Assembly: GCA_023426935.1 (NCBI GenBank)
Contig: JAEZBR010000072.1
Coordinates: 1-30,442 of the forward strand
Reading direction: 5' to 3'
DNA: 30,442 nt
Source of the DNA: Bacillota bacterium
Lineage (GTDB): Bacteria; Bacillota_I; Bacilli_A; Erysipelotrichales; Erysipelotrichaceae
The position numbers were made by a program, and so were the translations under genes. Each line of letters starts with the position of its first letter. The stretch's first letter is position 1. Below are positions 16,713 to 24,322 of this stretch, in pieces. The notes beneath the pieces are model-generated. The model was not told where the DNA came from. It searched no databases and saw nothing but the letters and a program-made list of their open reading frames with translations.

Positions 16713-17294
16713 TTATTTTTTAATGATTAGACCCATGGTTGAGCCTGGTACAGCTGCCGCATTTGCTTCATCGGTATCTAAATGACAAGCCGGTGCGAAA
16801 GAATCCGAAACCCGGATTACTACATCATCGAACACCGTTGCCCGATCGGCCGTATCTAACTGGATCTTAACGATCTCACCGTTAGTTACGTTATACTTCT
16901 TGGCATCAGCCGGCGTTAAATGAATATGTCTCTTGGCAACGATCAGTCCTTGTTTCAAAGCTACTTCACCATTTGGGCCGACTAAAGTTACCCCTGGGGT
17001 TCCATCAAGATCGCCGGATTCTCTGATCGGCGTGGTAATTCCTAAAGTTCTGGCATCCGTCAAAGATACCTCAACTTGGGAAGCTTTACGGCATGGTCCC
17101 AAGATTGAAACATTGCCGATATCGTGTTTGACGCCCTTAATCGTTACTCTTTCGTTAGATGCGAACATTCCCGGCTGCGATAACATCTTCTTAACCGTTA
17201 ATTGATAGCCTTTGCCAAACAAAGTCTCCAGGTCTTCCTGGGTAACATGAACGTGGTGGGCTGAAATCTCTACTAATACTCTTTCTTCACTCAT
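16713..17294 (-). CDS. pduL: Phosphate propanoyltransferase (PduL-type phosphotransacylase)
   Basis: 193 residues covering two tandem PduL half-domains. Each carries a zinc-binding histidine cluster: SAHHVHVT near residue 11 and AKRHIHLT near residue 120. GPNGEVALKQG and RESGDLDGTPGVTLVGP are also typical of the family. The enzyme exchanges acyl-CoA and phosphate for acyl-phosphate and CoA. No microcompartment shell or diol dehydratase genes are nearby and the N-terminus begins directly with the enzyme domain, so it probably acts as a cytosolic phosphotransacetylase in fermentation. AAGGAG precedes the ATG. Confidence 0.93.
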   Translation of the reverse strand: MSEERVLVEISAHHVHVTQEDLETLFGKGYQLTVKKMLSQPGMFASNERVTIKGVKHDIGNVSILGPCRKASQVEVSLTDARTLGITTPIRESGDLDGTPGVTLVGPNGEVALKQGLIVAKRHIHLTPADAKKYNVTNGEIVKIQLDTADRATVFDDVVIRVSDSFAPACHLDTDEANAAAVPGSTMGLIIKK

Positions 17295-17320
17295 GATTTT
17301 GTCTCCTTTTTTACAAAACT

Positions 17321-17350
17321 ATTATAATACAACGCTTCCGACCCAAACAA
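17321..17350 (-). promoter_or_regulatory. Promoter of pduL
   Basis: On the minus strand TTGTTT (17350-17345) and a perfect TATAAT (17326-17321) are 18 bases apart, about 27 bases before the start codon. Confidence 0.6.
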
Positions 17351-17362
17351 GCAATGTGCTAC

Positions 17363-18118
17363 TTATTTCAACTGATATTCAGCGATTTTCGTCTTTTCCC
17401 GACTCTCACCGTCATCGTGATAGAGATTTTTCTCAAAGTCTATTTTTTCTTTGTTCAAGCACACTTCCAGAAATAGTAAGAAAATTCCGGTGTCGATCCG
17501 GTTATAATAACTGACTTTATCCGCTGCCATAATTCCCCGTTTTCCCGGTTGTTGGTAGCGGTAGACCGTCAGTTGCTTCTTATCCGCTTTAACGATCCAA
17601 GGTTGCGTATTACAAGCACTAGGTGCGAAACGCACAACTTCCCCAATCGAACTATAATCATCACCTTGCCAGATCTCGCTTAGTTCTTTCCGTTTAGCTT
17701 TCTTTAAATCCTTTCGAAACTTATTGGGTAAGGAAACTTTGCTGATTGCCATCATGATCACAAAATCGAGGCCTTGAAATTTATTGTCTTCTTGTCCAAT
17801 CCCAAACCATAACGAGGCAATATCTTGGGATGCCAAATATAAATCTAATTGTTCACCCAAATATCCGATGTTTCGTAGATAATCGTTCTTCTTTTCACTG
17901 TAAAAATATAGGCAGTATTCTTCACCCCGGCCACAATCCGCATCACTGCTTTTAACTATTCTTAGTGCCGTTTTAATCGCTGGATCTAAAGGTTTCAAGG
18001 TCAAATACTTTTCTTCAATCATCTTCAATTCCGTTAAGGTTAGTTTTTCCTTGCCTAAATCCTTAAACAAGTGAAACGATTTTCGTTTCCAAATCATTGA
18101 ATATAAATCTTCAGTCAT
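17363..18118 (-). CDS. Nitroreductase-family protein
   Basis: 251 residues. The N-terminus (MIWKRKSFHLF) and the segment VVRFAPSACNTQPWIVK are the flavin-contacting motifs of the nitroreductase fold, here in the order seen in single-chain double-domain nitroreductases. The middle (YLASQDIASLWFGIG) fits the dimer and FMN region. Such proteins use FMN and NAD(P)H to reduce nitro groups, quinones or other acceptors in the cytosol. AAGGAAGG precedes the ATG. It is a single gene between tRNA-His and pduL, and the natural substrate is unknown. Confidence 0.8.
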   Translation of the reverse strand: MTEDLYSMIWKRKSFHLFKDLGKEKLTLTELKMIEEKYLTLKPLDPAIKTALRIVKSSDADCGRGEEYCLYFYSEKKNDYLRNIGYLGEQLDLYLASQDIASLWFGIGQEDNKFQGLDFVIMMAISKVSLPNKFRKDLKKAKRKELSEIWQGDDYSSIGEVVRFAPSACNTQPWIVKADKKQLTVYRYQQPGKRGIMAADKVSYYNRIDTGIFLLFLEVCLNKEKIDFEKNLYHDDGESREKTKIAEYQLK

Positions 18119-18151
18119 CGTTCAGACCTTCCTTTCGAGGAATTTTTATCA

Positions 18152-18180
18152 TTTACTTTTAGCTAGGGATAGTATAGAAT
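18152..18180 (+). promoter_or_regulatory. Promoter of tRNA-His
   Basis: TTTACT (18152-18157) and TAGAAT (18175-18180) are 17 bases apart, 12 bases upstream of the tRNA. Confidence 0.5.
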
Positions 18181-18192
18181 ATTTAAGCATAT

Positions 18193-18271
18193 GGCGGTCG
18201 TGGTGAAGTTGGTTAACACGCCGGATTGTGGCTCCGGTATTTCGCGAGTTCGAGCCTCGTCGATCGCCCCA
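18193..18271 (+). tRNA. tRNA-His (anticodon GTG)
   Basis: A 79-base gene with encoded CCA. It has the histidine-specific extra G at the 5' end paired with C73, giving an eight-pair acceptor stem (GGCGGTCG with CGATCGCC). The anticodon stem CCGGA/TCCGG encloses loop TTGTGGC, so the anticodon is GTG. An accessory gene block begins directly downstream; tRNA 3' ends are common integration sites, but I found no second copy of this 3' end in the window. Confidence 0.96.
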
Positions 18272-18352
18272 TATATAAATTCTCCACTTATGCTCTATTC
18301 GTTACAATTGTATTGTATCGCTAGAAGTATAAAAGTGATAGGGTGAATAGTG

Positions 18353-18365
18353 TCATATTTGGTAC
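18353..18365. promoter_or_regulatory. Shared upstream motif, copy 1
   Basis: TCATATTTGGTAC lies 98 bases before the start codon of the first gene of the accessory block. Two further copies occur at 19357 and 20192, each upstream of a gene of the same block. The core is close to the palindrome CCATATATGG followed by TAC. Confidence 0.4.
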
Positions 18366-18377
18366 ATTGTAAGTAAG

Positions 18378-18400
18378 AAAAGTGGTAATACCACTTTTTT
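18378..18400 (+). terminator. Terminator after tRNA-His
   Basis: AAGTGGT and ACCACTT form a hairpin with a short AATA-type loop, followed by six T residues. It ends the tRNA-His transcript, or acts as an attenuator if transcription of the next gene begins at the motif upstream. Confidence 0.8.
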
Positions 18401-18463
18401 CATTTTAGTTCTCCGTCTAAATGATAGACTATGTTTAACAGCTTAAACAAAGGGAGATTAATT

Positions 18464-19260
18464 ATGCTGCTACATTTGGAAGCACTAACCGATCTAGAAT
18501 TAACCGATGAAATGATTTTGCGTTAGTTAATCAAGATCCTGAGAATTATAAACAGTCAGGTACTAGCAAAGACCAGCGAATTATCTTAATGGCTAATCCT
18601 ATTATCGATCTAACCACTAAAGAAAAGATTGGTAAGTTTGTCTTTACCTTTGAAACCCACCAAAGAACTAAACAACTAATGCTGATTGATATCGATATTA
18701 CTTTGGATTCGGCTCAACCGATTCCGCTAAATTTCTTGGAACGTTTACCAATGTCATCACTCGCTAATGAATATTACTTGGCTTCTATTGGCGATGAAGG
18801 TCCACATTTACAAATCGAGACCGTCAATCGTCATGCGGTTGAGCTTGAGAATCTCGAAGATACGACCCAAGCGGTATATATCTCAGCTTTTCCTTTCAAC
18901 CTAAATATTTATGATAATCTGGATGAACTTAATGACCGTCTAGGAATGAAAACAACCGTAATGATCGAAGGCAATGAATTTAAGATAGCCGGCCTTGACC
19001 TTAACTTTATGAGTCCCGGCGATGCCTGTGGGGCTAAAGATGGTGAGACCTTTACCTTCCTTATCGGTACCCTCGTTTCGTATAAGTTTGTTCGAATCGA
19101 TATTGTCGAAAACATTGTCGATTTTGTCTTGGCCGAAGTAAGCACCGCCATAGGTACGATACCTTGTGCAATAAGGAAATCAGCCTTTGACATAAAAGAA
19201 CTTTCTCCCGGCAAGGTTTTGTTGATGAAAGCCGATATTAAAGCTGACTTCTTAAAGTAA
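18464..19260 (+). pseudogene. Unknown protein, probably frameshifted (about 265 aa if restored)
   Basis: A good ribosome site (AAAGGGAG) and ATG at 18464 open a frame encoding MLLHLEALTDLELTDEMILR, which stops after 20 codons. The adjacent frame is open from 18511 and continues without interruption to 19260. The first ATG in that frame (18589, 223 residues) has no ribosome site. Codons before it still encode ordinary protein (DFALVNQDPENYKQSGTSK). The simplest explanation is a single gene that lost one base around 18505-18520; a -1 frameshift product or sequencing error is possible. I do not recognise the family: no signal peptide or membrane helix, mixed alpha/beta composition. Confidence 0.6.
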
Positions 19261-19356
19261 TTATTCCAAGTCCACAATTTCTTATTTTTTGAATATATTT
19301 GATCCAAATTATGAAACAAAATAGGTACAAGGTTTTTAACTCAGAGCTAGAACCTT

Positions 19357-19369
19357 CCATAAATGGTAC
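19357..19369. promoter_or_regulatory. Shared upstream motif, copy 2
   Basis: CCATAAATGGTAC lies 105 bases before the start of the 185-residue gene and about 50 bases upstream of its candidate promoter. It matches copies 1 and 3 in at least 11 of 13 positions. Confidence 0.45.
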
Positions 19370-19417
19370 AAAGATAATACGACTTGAGAGACGAATGAGA
19401 TTTAAACGATTTTACGC

Positions 19418-19444
19418 TTGTATTTTATTTCGACCGATATATAA
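19418..19444 (+). promoter_or_regulatory. Candidate promoter of the 185-residue gene
   Basis: TTGTAT (19418-19423) and TATAAT (19439-19444) are 15 bases apart, slightly short spacing. The -10 hexamer is perfect and lies 29 bases before the start codon. Confidence 0.45.
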
Positions 19445-19473
19445 TTTACTCACTCAAAAAAGAGAGGTAAAAA

Positions 19474-20031
19474 ATGAGCAAATCTAAAAAATCTTTTTGT
19501 TTCGATGATGATTCCGTTTATACTAACCTAACTCCTTCTCAGTGCATTTCAGCTATGTTTGATCATACTGACTCTGACGGTAACTTATATCTTCCTGAAT
19601 GGCCTAATGATAGTGATGAAAATAAACAAAACCGCTTATATGCTTGCAAAATGGATTGGAATAAATCCGATTGCGATAAAACCGTAGCTGATTATGAGAA
19701 TCTTTATAAAGTTCTGAGTGAATTGGCTGAAAAGTACGATAGCCTTAATTCTTCACTTGACGAAAATCGAGATCTTCTTTCCGACACGCAATTAAAGGTC
19801 TGGAATACCTATATCCAAGGTCTAGGCACAATGAACACTTCCGAAGCACAAAAACGCATAGGAAATAATGTTGCGGCTTATGATGTGGTTATCCGAGCTC
19901 AAAGAGTTTATAAATTGATGTCAATGGACGCTCCTAAAATTATCATAACTAACGAAGCAAAGTTGCTGGCTCAAGCGATGGTTATTCATGACTATGCCGA
20001 ATCAATGAAAATCGTCGATTCAGTTTCCTAG
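19474..20031 (+). CDS. Hypothetical protein of the accessory block (185 aa)
   Basis: I do not recognise the family. The ATG follows AGAGAGG. The protein is cytosolic by appearance, with no signal peptide or membrane segment. It has an acidic, asparagine- and aspartate-rich N-terminal third with three cysteines (C9, C24, C58) and a further one at C67, then helix-rich sequence with a coiled-coil-like stretch (about residues 70-105, ENLYKVLSELAEKYDSLNSS). It has its own promoter and terminator, so it is transcribed separately from the downstream operon, but it shares the CATAWWTGGTAC upstream motif with its neighbours. Confidence 0.75.
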   Translation: MSKSKKSFCFDDDSVYTNLTPSQCISAMFDHTDSDGNLYLPEWPNDSDENKQNRLYACKMDWNKSDCDKTVADYENLYKVLSELAEKYDSLNSSLDENRDLLSDTQLKVWNTYIQGLGTMNTSEAQKRIGNNVAAYDVVIRAQRVYKLMSMDAPKIIITNEAKLLAQAMVIHDYAESMKIVDSVS

Positions 20032-20039
20032 TATTTATT

Positions 20040-20079
20040 CGACCCGTTGGAATTGCTTTCATATATTTCAACGGGTTTT
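20040..20079 (+). terminator. Terminator after the 185-residue gene
   Basis: CCCGTTGGAA pairs with TTTCAACGGG (ten pairs including one G-U) around a 13-base loop, followed by TTTTATT. Confidence 0.85.
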
Positions 20080-20191
20080 ATTGTCTTAAATTAAACTCTA
20101 TCTTCAGTTATTTAGCACTCAAAAGCTCTGATTTATAAGACATATTTAACACTTAAAACTCGTAAAAATTCTAGCTCAAGTCGGGAATATC

Positions 20192-20204
20192 CCATATATG
20201 GTAC
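20192..20204. promoter_or_regulatory. Shared upstream motif, copy 3
   Basis: CCATATATGGTAC, containing the perfect palindrome CCATATATGG, lies upstream of the long leader of the seven-gene operon. The gap to the first ribosome-like site (20279) is similar to that of the other two copies. Confidence 0.45.
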
Positions 20205-20484
20205 GGATGTCAAATGACCCATAAACGGCCCGTATTTTAGTTTCCTTTTTGCTTGCAGAGTGGTATTATATTCATGTCAAAGGAGGTAGAAATATTGACA
20301 AATAAACCAATAAACAACCTCATCTTATAACTAATAAAGTTTATAATTAGCGAATCATTCCGATTACTAATTAAGATAGCAGTTAAGCATAATTACAGCG
20401 ATATTTATTTCAAATCTATTTGTTATTTTTATTGTCGTCAATTTGTACAAAATCAGTCTCAAATTCAACCAAGGCGGTGAACAA
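20205..20484 (+). promoter_or_regulatory. Leader region of the seven-gene operon, with possible leader peptide
   Basis: The 453 bases between 20032 and 20485 hold no ordinary gene. After the shared motif comes an AT-rich stretch with TATTAT-like -10 candidates (20264-20272), then a perfect AAAGGAGG at 20279. That site is followed by TTG ACA AAT and so on, an 11-codon frame (20295-20330). The site's GAGGT can pair with ACCTC at 20317-20321, which would hide it. A small hairpin CTAAT/ATTAG follows. This looks like a regulatory leader or the remnant of a gene that lost its start. Confidence 0.35.
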
Positions 20485-20973
20485 ATGAAAAATGATATCC
20501 TGAATGGATTCCTTTCCTGGTCTCTTATCTGTCCTTATAACGATGCATACTCAGTTGAAGATAATAAAGCTAATCTGGCAAATCTAAGACATGATGTTTA
20601 TCAACACAGTTACCTTAAGTTTGAAGCTCATTGGCTCAAAGGTAGAGAACCTTCAATTGAACGGTTCTTAATTATCAATGATCTTCCCTTCAAAGAAGCG
20701 CTTAAATTAGGTGAAAAGTATAAGCAGATTACTATCGGTTTTAAAGACAATAACGGGTATTGTGAAATTCAGATTATACCTAATAAAGTCTTTAAACCCG
20801 GTGAAACGATCCTGCTGTATAGAAATGTTGATTTAGCGGAAGTGTTCGCAACGCATAAGAATATTAATAATGTTTCTAATAAGGTGTTATATAAACTATC
20901 CGCATTGTATCTAGTCCATGATCCTAAGCCATCTTACTTCAAGACTACCGAACGCTTAGAACCGATTATCTAA
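20485..20973 (+). CDS. DUF3293-like protein (162 aa)
   Basis: The start is placed at the ATG at 20485 behind AAGGCGGTG; the frame extends upstream to a TTG at 20443 without a ribosome site. No signal peptide or membrane helix. The order of motifs recalls DUF3293: an early aromatic start (FLSWSLICPYN), EDNKANLANLRHDV, a variable section, then a strand with EALKLGEKYKQITIGFKDNNGYCEI. This resemblance is from memory of the family pattern and is tentative. It is the first gene of the run that contains the FtsH-like protease, 27 bases before the first of two paralogues. Function unknown. Confidence 0.7.
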   Translation: MKNDILNGFLSWSLICPYNDAYSVEDNKANLANLRHDVYQHSYLKFEAHWLKGREPSIERFLIINDLPFKEALKLGEKYKQITIGFKDNNGYCEIQIIPNKVFKPGETILLYRNVDLAEVFATHKNINNVSNKVLYKLSALYLVHDPKPSYFKTTERLEPII

Positions 20974-21000
20974 TCAAGCAGCAAAGAAAGAGAGGTTGTC

Positions 21001-21975
21001 ATGAACAACACTGTTTTAACTGATCCCAAATCAGTCTTAGAACAACACCTGAATTCCGGTATTCCGATGGTCTTTATGGCCGCTCGTCATGATGGCGATT
21101 TATTTGGTCAACAATTATATGATGAGTTGAAATATGAGATTCGACAAGGCGGGTTTCACTATAATCAAATCGCGGCCAAAAAAAACGCAGATTATGTGGA
21201 TAAAGCTATTCTGTTTACTTCTAAAAATACGGCGGGTTATCAATACAATGCCGAAGATCTGAAAAATGAGGGTTTGTATTTAGCCGTTCAATATGAACAG
21301 ACCTCCTTCATCTTTGTCGATCCGGCCGCGAATGCGTTTATCATTTCAGCTAAAAGAGAATCGTTAGGTCAAACACTCAATAGAATCAATCATTTCAATT
21401 TGGCGGCACTTGAAGAATACTTTTCGCAAATTTATCATCATCATTTTGAGATTGAAGAGATCATTACCGAAATAACTAAAACCCATGGTCTCTATGATAC
21501 GTTGCGAAGAGAAGCACCATATAACCGCTTGATGAAATATCGACAAACTGGGTTTACGATACCCCAAGCCTTCATGACCAAAGAAGATAAACTTCCAGAA
21601 GAAGTTGAAGATAAAATTTCTGAAGTAATTAGAAATATCAAAGAAGGTATTGCTCAATCTGACTTAACAAAAGATCTAGTTAGGGTTAGTTACTCTGTTT
21701 ATGATAACAATCAGTCACTTTCTAAAACTACAGTATTCTTTATTAGCATTTCGGTAAATATCGACGATTACTATTACGAGTATCAAAATACTGAACAGGC
21801 TTCTACTTTAAGTTGGCTGTTTCAAACGATTCTTACTGAAAGATTTGGGGTTGAAAATCCAAGTAGATATATATTGGCGGAAGACAATTATGATATCTAC
21901 ACCTATGCCAATGCAATGTATTCGATAAATGACGGTTGGATAGAATGGGAACCTGGTGACTTCTCTCATTATTAG
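21001..21975 (+). CDS. Hypothetical protein, paralogue A (324 aa)
   Basis: I do not recognise the family. It is clearly homologous over its full length to the next gene. Shared segments include LNSGIPxVFMAA, EIRxGGFHYNQIxAK, KAILFTSxNTA, DLKNEGLYLA, ITKxHGLxD, and LFQTIL near the C-terminus. No signal peptide, membrane helix or obvious catalytic motif is visible. The strand-rich N-terminal half (about residues 15-110) and helical middle suggest two domains. The ribosome site AGAGAGGTT is the same as that of its paralogue. It lies two genes before the AAA+/M41 protease. Confidence 0.78.
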   Translation: MNNTVLTDPKSVLEQHLNSGIPMVFMAARHDGDLFGQQLYDELKYEIRQGGFHYNQIAAKKNADYVDKAILFTSKNTAGYQYNAEDLKNEGLYLAVQYEQTSFIFVDPAANAFIISAKRESLGQTLNRINHFNLAALEEYFSQIYHHHFEIEEIITEITKTHGLYDTLRREAPYNRLMKYRQTGFTIPQAFMTKEDKLPEEVEDKISEVIRNIKEGIAQSDLTKDLVRVSYSVYDNNQSLSKTTVFFISISVNIDDYYYEYQNTEQASTLSWLFQTILTERFGVENPSRYILAEDNYDIYTYANAMYSINDGWIEWEPGDFSHY

Positions 21976-22034
21976 AGACATCTCAGTGTTGAACCTTTTA
22001 TTGTTATTCATTATTAAAAGAAAGAGAGGTTACT

Positions 22035-23018
22035 ATGAACAATACAGATTTAACTGACCCTGAATCAATCTTGAAACAACACCTGAATTCCGGTATTCCG
22101 CTGGTCTTTATGGCAGCTTACCTTAATGGTTTATCGTTCGAAGCAAACGAACAACGCTATTTAGAACTGAAAGATGAGATCCGCCGAGGTGGGTTTCATT
22201 ATAACCAGATCATCGCAAAAAGATTCGTCAATTACTATTTAGAAAAAGCTATCCTGTTTACTTCTGAAAATACCGCAATGATCAAGTATACGGCTGGCGA
22301 TTTGAAAAACGAGGGCTTATATCTAGCGAGCAGATATGATCAAGATTGTATTCTGTTTGTCAATTCGGATGGAAAAGCCGAAATTATTTCGACCAAAAAA
22401 GAATCGTTTGGCACCGTAATCAAAAGTTATGATCATTTACAATTATCCGAGCTTGAAGATTACTACTCGAAAATCTACGCTCATCGTTTCAATATTCAAG
22501 ATATCCTTCCGGATATTACTAAAGCTCATGGTCTATTAGATGCGATGCAAAGAGAATCGACAGGTAACCAACTTAAAAGCTACCACACAACCGGGTTCAT
22601 TATTCCAAAGTCGCTGATGGCCGGTGAAGATAAACTGGAGGCGGAAGTTGAAACTACTATTTCTAATACTATTAAGCAAATCAAAGATGGGATTGAGGAA
22701 TCAGGTTTAGGAAATAATTTAGCTAAGATAAGTTATTCGGCCTATGATTCAAATCAAGCTCTTTCCAAGGTGACAACCTTCATCGTTAAAATTTCGCTGA
22801 ATACTACCGATTACGCTAACATTTATCACAACGATGATTTGGCCTTTGTCCTTAACAAACTCTTTCAAACTATTCTTAAAGAAAAGTTTAACGAAGACGA
22901 TTCCGCTAAGTATATAAAAACTTACGATAACTTCGGTTTATTTCAATTCGCCTTTGCAATCTATTCGGTAAACAAAGGTTGGATCAATCTTAACCAAAAC
23001 ATAAAGGGGGTATATTGA
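22035..23018 (+). CDS. Hypothetical protein, paralogue B (327 aa)
   Basis: A tandem duplicate of the preceding gene, collinear from MNNTxLTDPxS to the C-terminal LFQTILKEKF region. At DNA level the first hundred bases are still close to identical in places (CACCTGAATTCCGGTATTCC occurs in both). Divergence is spread through the rest, so the duplication is not recent. The stop codon overlaps the start of the protease gene (TGATG), meaning protease and paralogue B are translationally coupled and probably produced together. No catalytic motif is visible. An adaptor or substrate of the protease is a reasonable guess, but only from position. Confidence 0.78.
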   Translation: MNNTDLTDPESILKQHLNSGIPLVFMAAYLNGLSFEANEQRYLELKDEIRRGGFHYNQIIAKRFVNYYLEKAILFTSENTAMIKYTAGDLKNEGLYLASRYDQDCILFVNSDGKAEIISTKKESFGTVIKSYDHLQLSELEDYYSKIYAHRFNIQDILPDITKAHGLLDAMQRESTGNQLKSYHTTGFIIPKSLMAGEDKLEAEVETTISNTIKQIKDGIEESGLGNNLAKISYSAYDSNQALSKVTTFIVKISLNTTDYANIYHNDDLAFVLNKLFQTILKEKFNEDDSAKYIKTYDNFGLFQFAFAIYSVNKGWINLNQNIKGVY

Positions 23019-24322
23019 TGGACATGTTTGATAAAGTCATCGGTTACGATTCGATCAAGAATGAACTTCTGCAGATCTGCGATATTATTTCGCATCCTGA
23101 AGTATATGAGAAATTAGGGGCAAAGACTCCCAAGGGTATCCTTCTATACGGTGCCCCAGGTTTAGGCAAGACCTTGATGGCCAGTTGTTTTATTGAAAAG
23201 ACTGGCTTAAAGTCCTATACCGTGCGTAAAACTAAAAGCGGTAATGACTTCTTAACCGAGATCGCGGATACCTTTAACCAAGCCAAAGAAAACGCACCTT
23301 CGATTATCCTCTTCGACGATCTCGATAAATTTTCGGGTTCGGACGATGATAAACCGACCGCTGAATTTACCGCGATTCAAGCCGGGATTGACGAAGTGAA
23401 GAATGACTTAGTCTACGTTATTGCGACCGTCAATACGATCGATTGCTTTCCGGATTCCTTACTTCGTTCCGGACGATTTGATTGTCAATTACGTTTCTGG
23501 TATCCCGATACAACTGATGCGCAGAAAATAATTTCTTATTACTTACAAGATAAGAAAGTTTCAAACGATATCAATATCGAAGACTTAGTTAACATGATGC
23601 AAAGTTGTTCCTGTGCCAGTATGGAGTCGATTCTCAACGAAGCCGCAATCACGGCTGCCTATAAACGCGAAGATGAAATAACAATGCAAGATATTATTAA
23701 AGCAGTGTTAAAACAACAGTATTCTTTACCCGACAGTTTTACCAAATTGACTTCCGATAAATTGCGAAGCAATGCGATTCATGAAGCCGGTCACTTAGTT
23801 GTCGCCGAAGTATTACAACCAGGCAGTGTGGGCTTAGCATCAGTGCGGGTTACCGATACTGACTCGGTACAGGGTTTCATTCATCTTTGTAAACAGATGA
23901 CTAAACGTTCTGAGATGATAAGCGTTTCGCTGGCCGGTAAAGCTGCCGTAGAGCTATATAACTGCGAGAATTGTGCTGGCGGTTGTCAGAGCGATCTAAA
24001 TAGTGCCATGAACAGTATTCGCTCGGCCATAACCGAAAGTGGCACGTTGGGCCTGGGAATGCTTTCTTTAAAGAATCGGTTTTATCACGAAATTTCCGAC
24101 AAGTTTACCGAACAAACTGAATTAGTCGTCCATACCGAATTAGAACGTTATATGTTTCTTGTCAAAGACATCCTGAATAAGAACCGAACTTTCTTAGATA
24201 ATACTGTTAAAGCTTTAATGGAAAAAGAAGTTCTGACCTATTCCGATATTAAACAACTACGCGATTGTAGCCAAGTAACACTAAAGGGGGAAACTTATGA
24301 ACAAACTGAACAATCAGCATGA
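23018..24322 (+). CDS. Soluble FtsH-like AAA+ ATPase with M41 metalloprotease domain
   Basis: 434 residues from the ATG at 23018 behind AAAGGGGG. The AAA+ module (about 1-235) has Walker A GAPGLGKT (45-52), Walker B IILFDD (96-101), and the second region of homology with arginines 150 and 153 (LLRSGRFD). The M41 module (about 245-415) has zinc site HEAGH (255-259) and the third ligand D326 in GGCQSDL. The ending LMEKEVLTYSDI matches the FtsH C-terminal part. Unlike FtsH there is no transmembrane region. Walker B reads DD instead of DE, and no FVG-type pore loop is visible after Walker A. It is probably an ATP-dependent cytosolic protease or remodeller, coupled to paralogue B upstream and the 240-aa gene downstream. 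Confidence 0.88.
   Translation: MDMFDKVIGYDSIKNELLQICDIISHPEVYEKLGAKTPKGILLYGAPGLGKTLMASCFIEKTGLKSYTVRKTKSGNDFLTEIADTFNQAKENAPSIILFDDLDKFSGSDDDKPTAEFTAIQAGIDEVKNDLVYVIATVNTIDCFPDSLLRSGRFDCQLRFWYPDTTDAQKIISYYLQDKKVSNDINIEDLVNMMQSCSCASMESILNEAAITAAYKREDEITMQDIIKAVLKQQYSLPDSFTKLTSDKLRSNAIHEAGHLVVAEVLQPGSVGLASVRVTDTDSVQGFIHLCKQMTKRSEMISVSLAGKAAVELYNCENCAGGCQSDLNSAMNSIRSAITESGTLGLGMLSLKNRFYHEISDKFTEQTELVVHTELERYMFLVKDILNKNRTFLDNTVKALMEKEVLTYSDIKQLRDCSQVTLKGETYEQTEQSA

Noticed and set aside
18193..18271. tRNA-His as attachment site of an integrated element
   Set aside because: Position is suggestive, but I found no repeat of the tRNA 3' end and no integrase gene in the window.
19299..19487. A 62-codon plus-strand frame before the 185-residue gene
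   Set aside because: No ribosome site; it covers the shared motif and the promoter of the next gene and overlaps its start.
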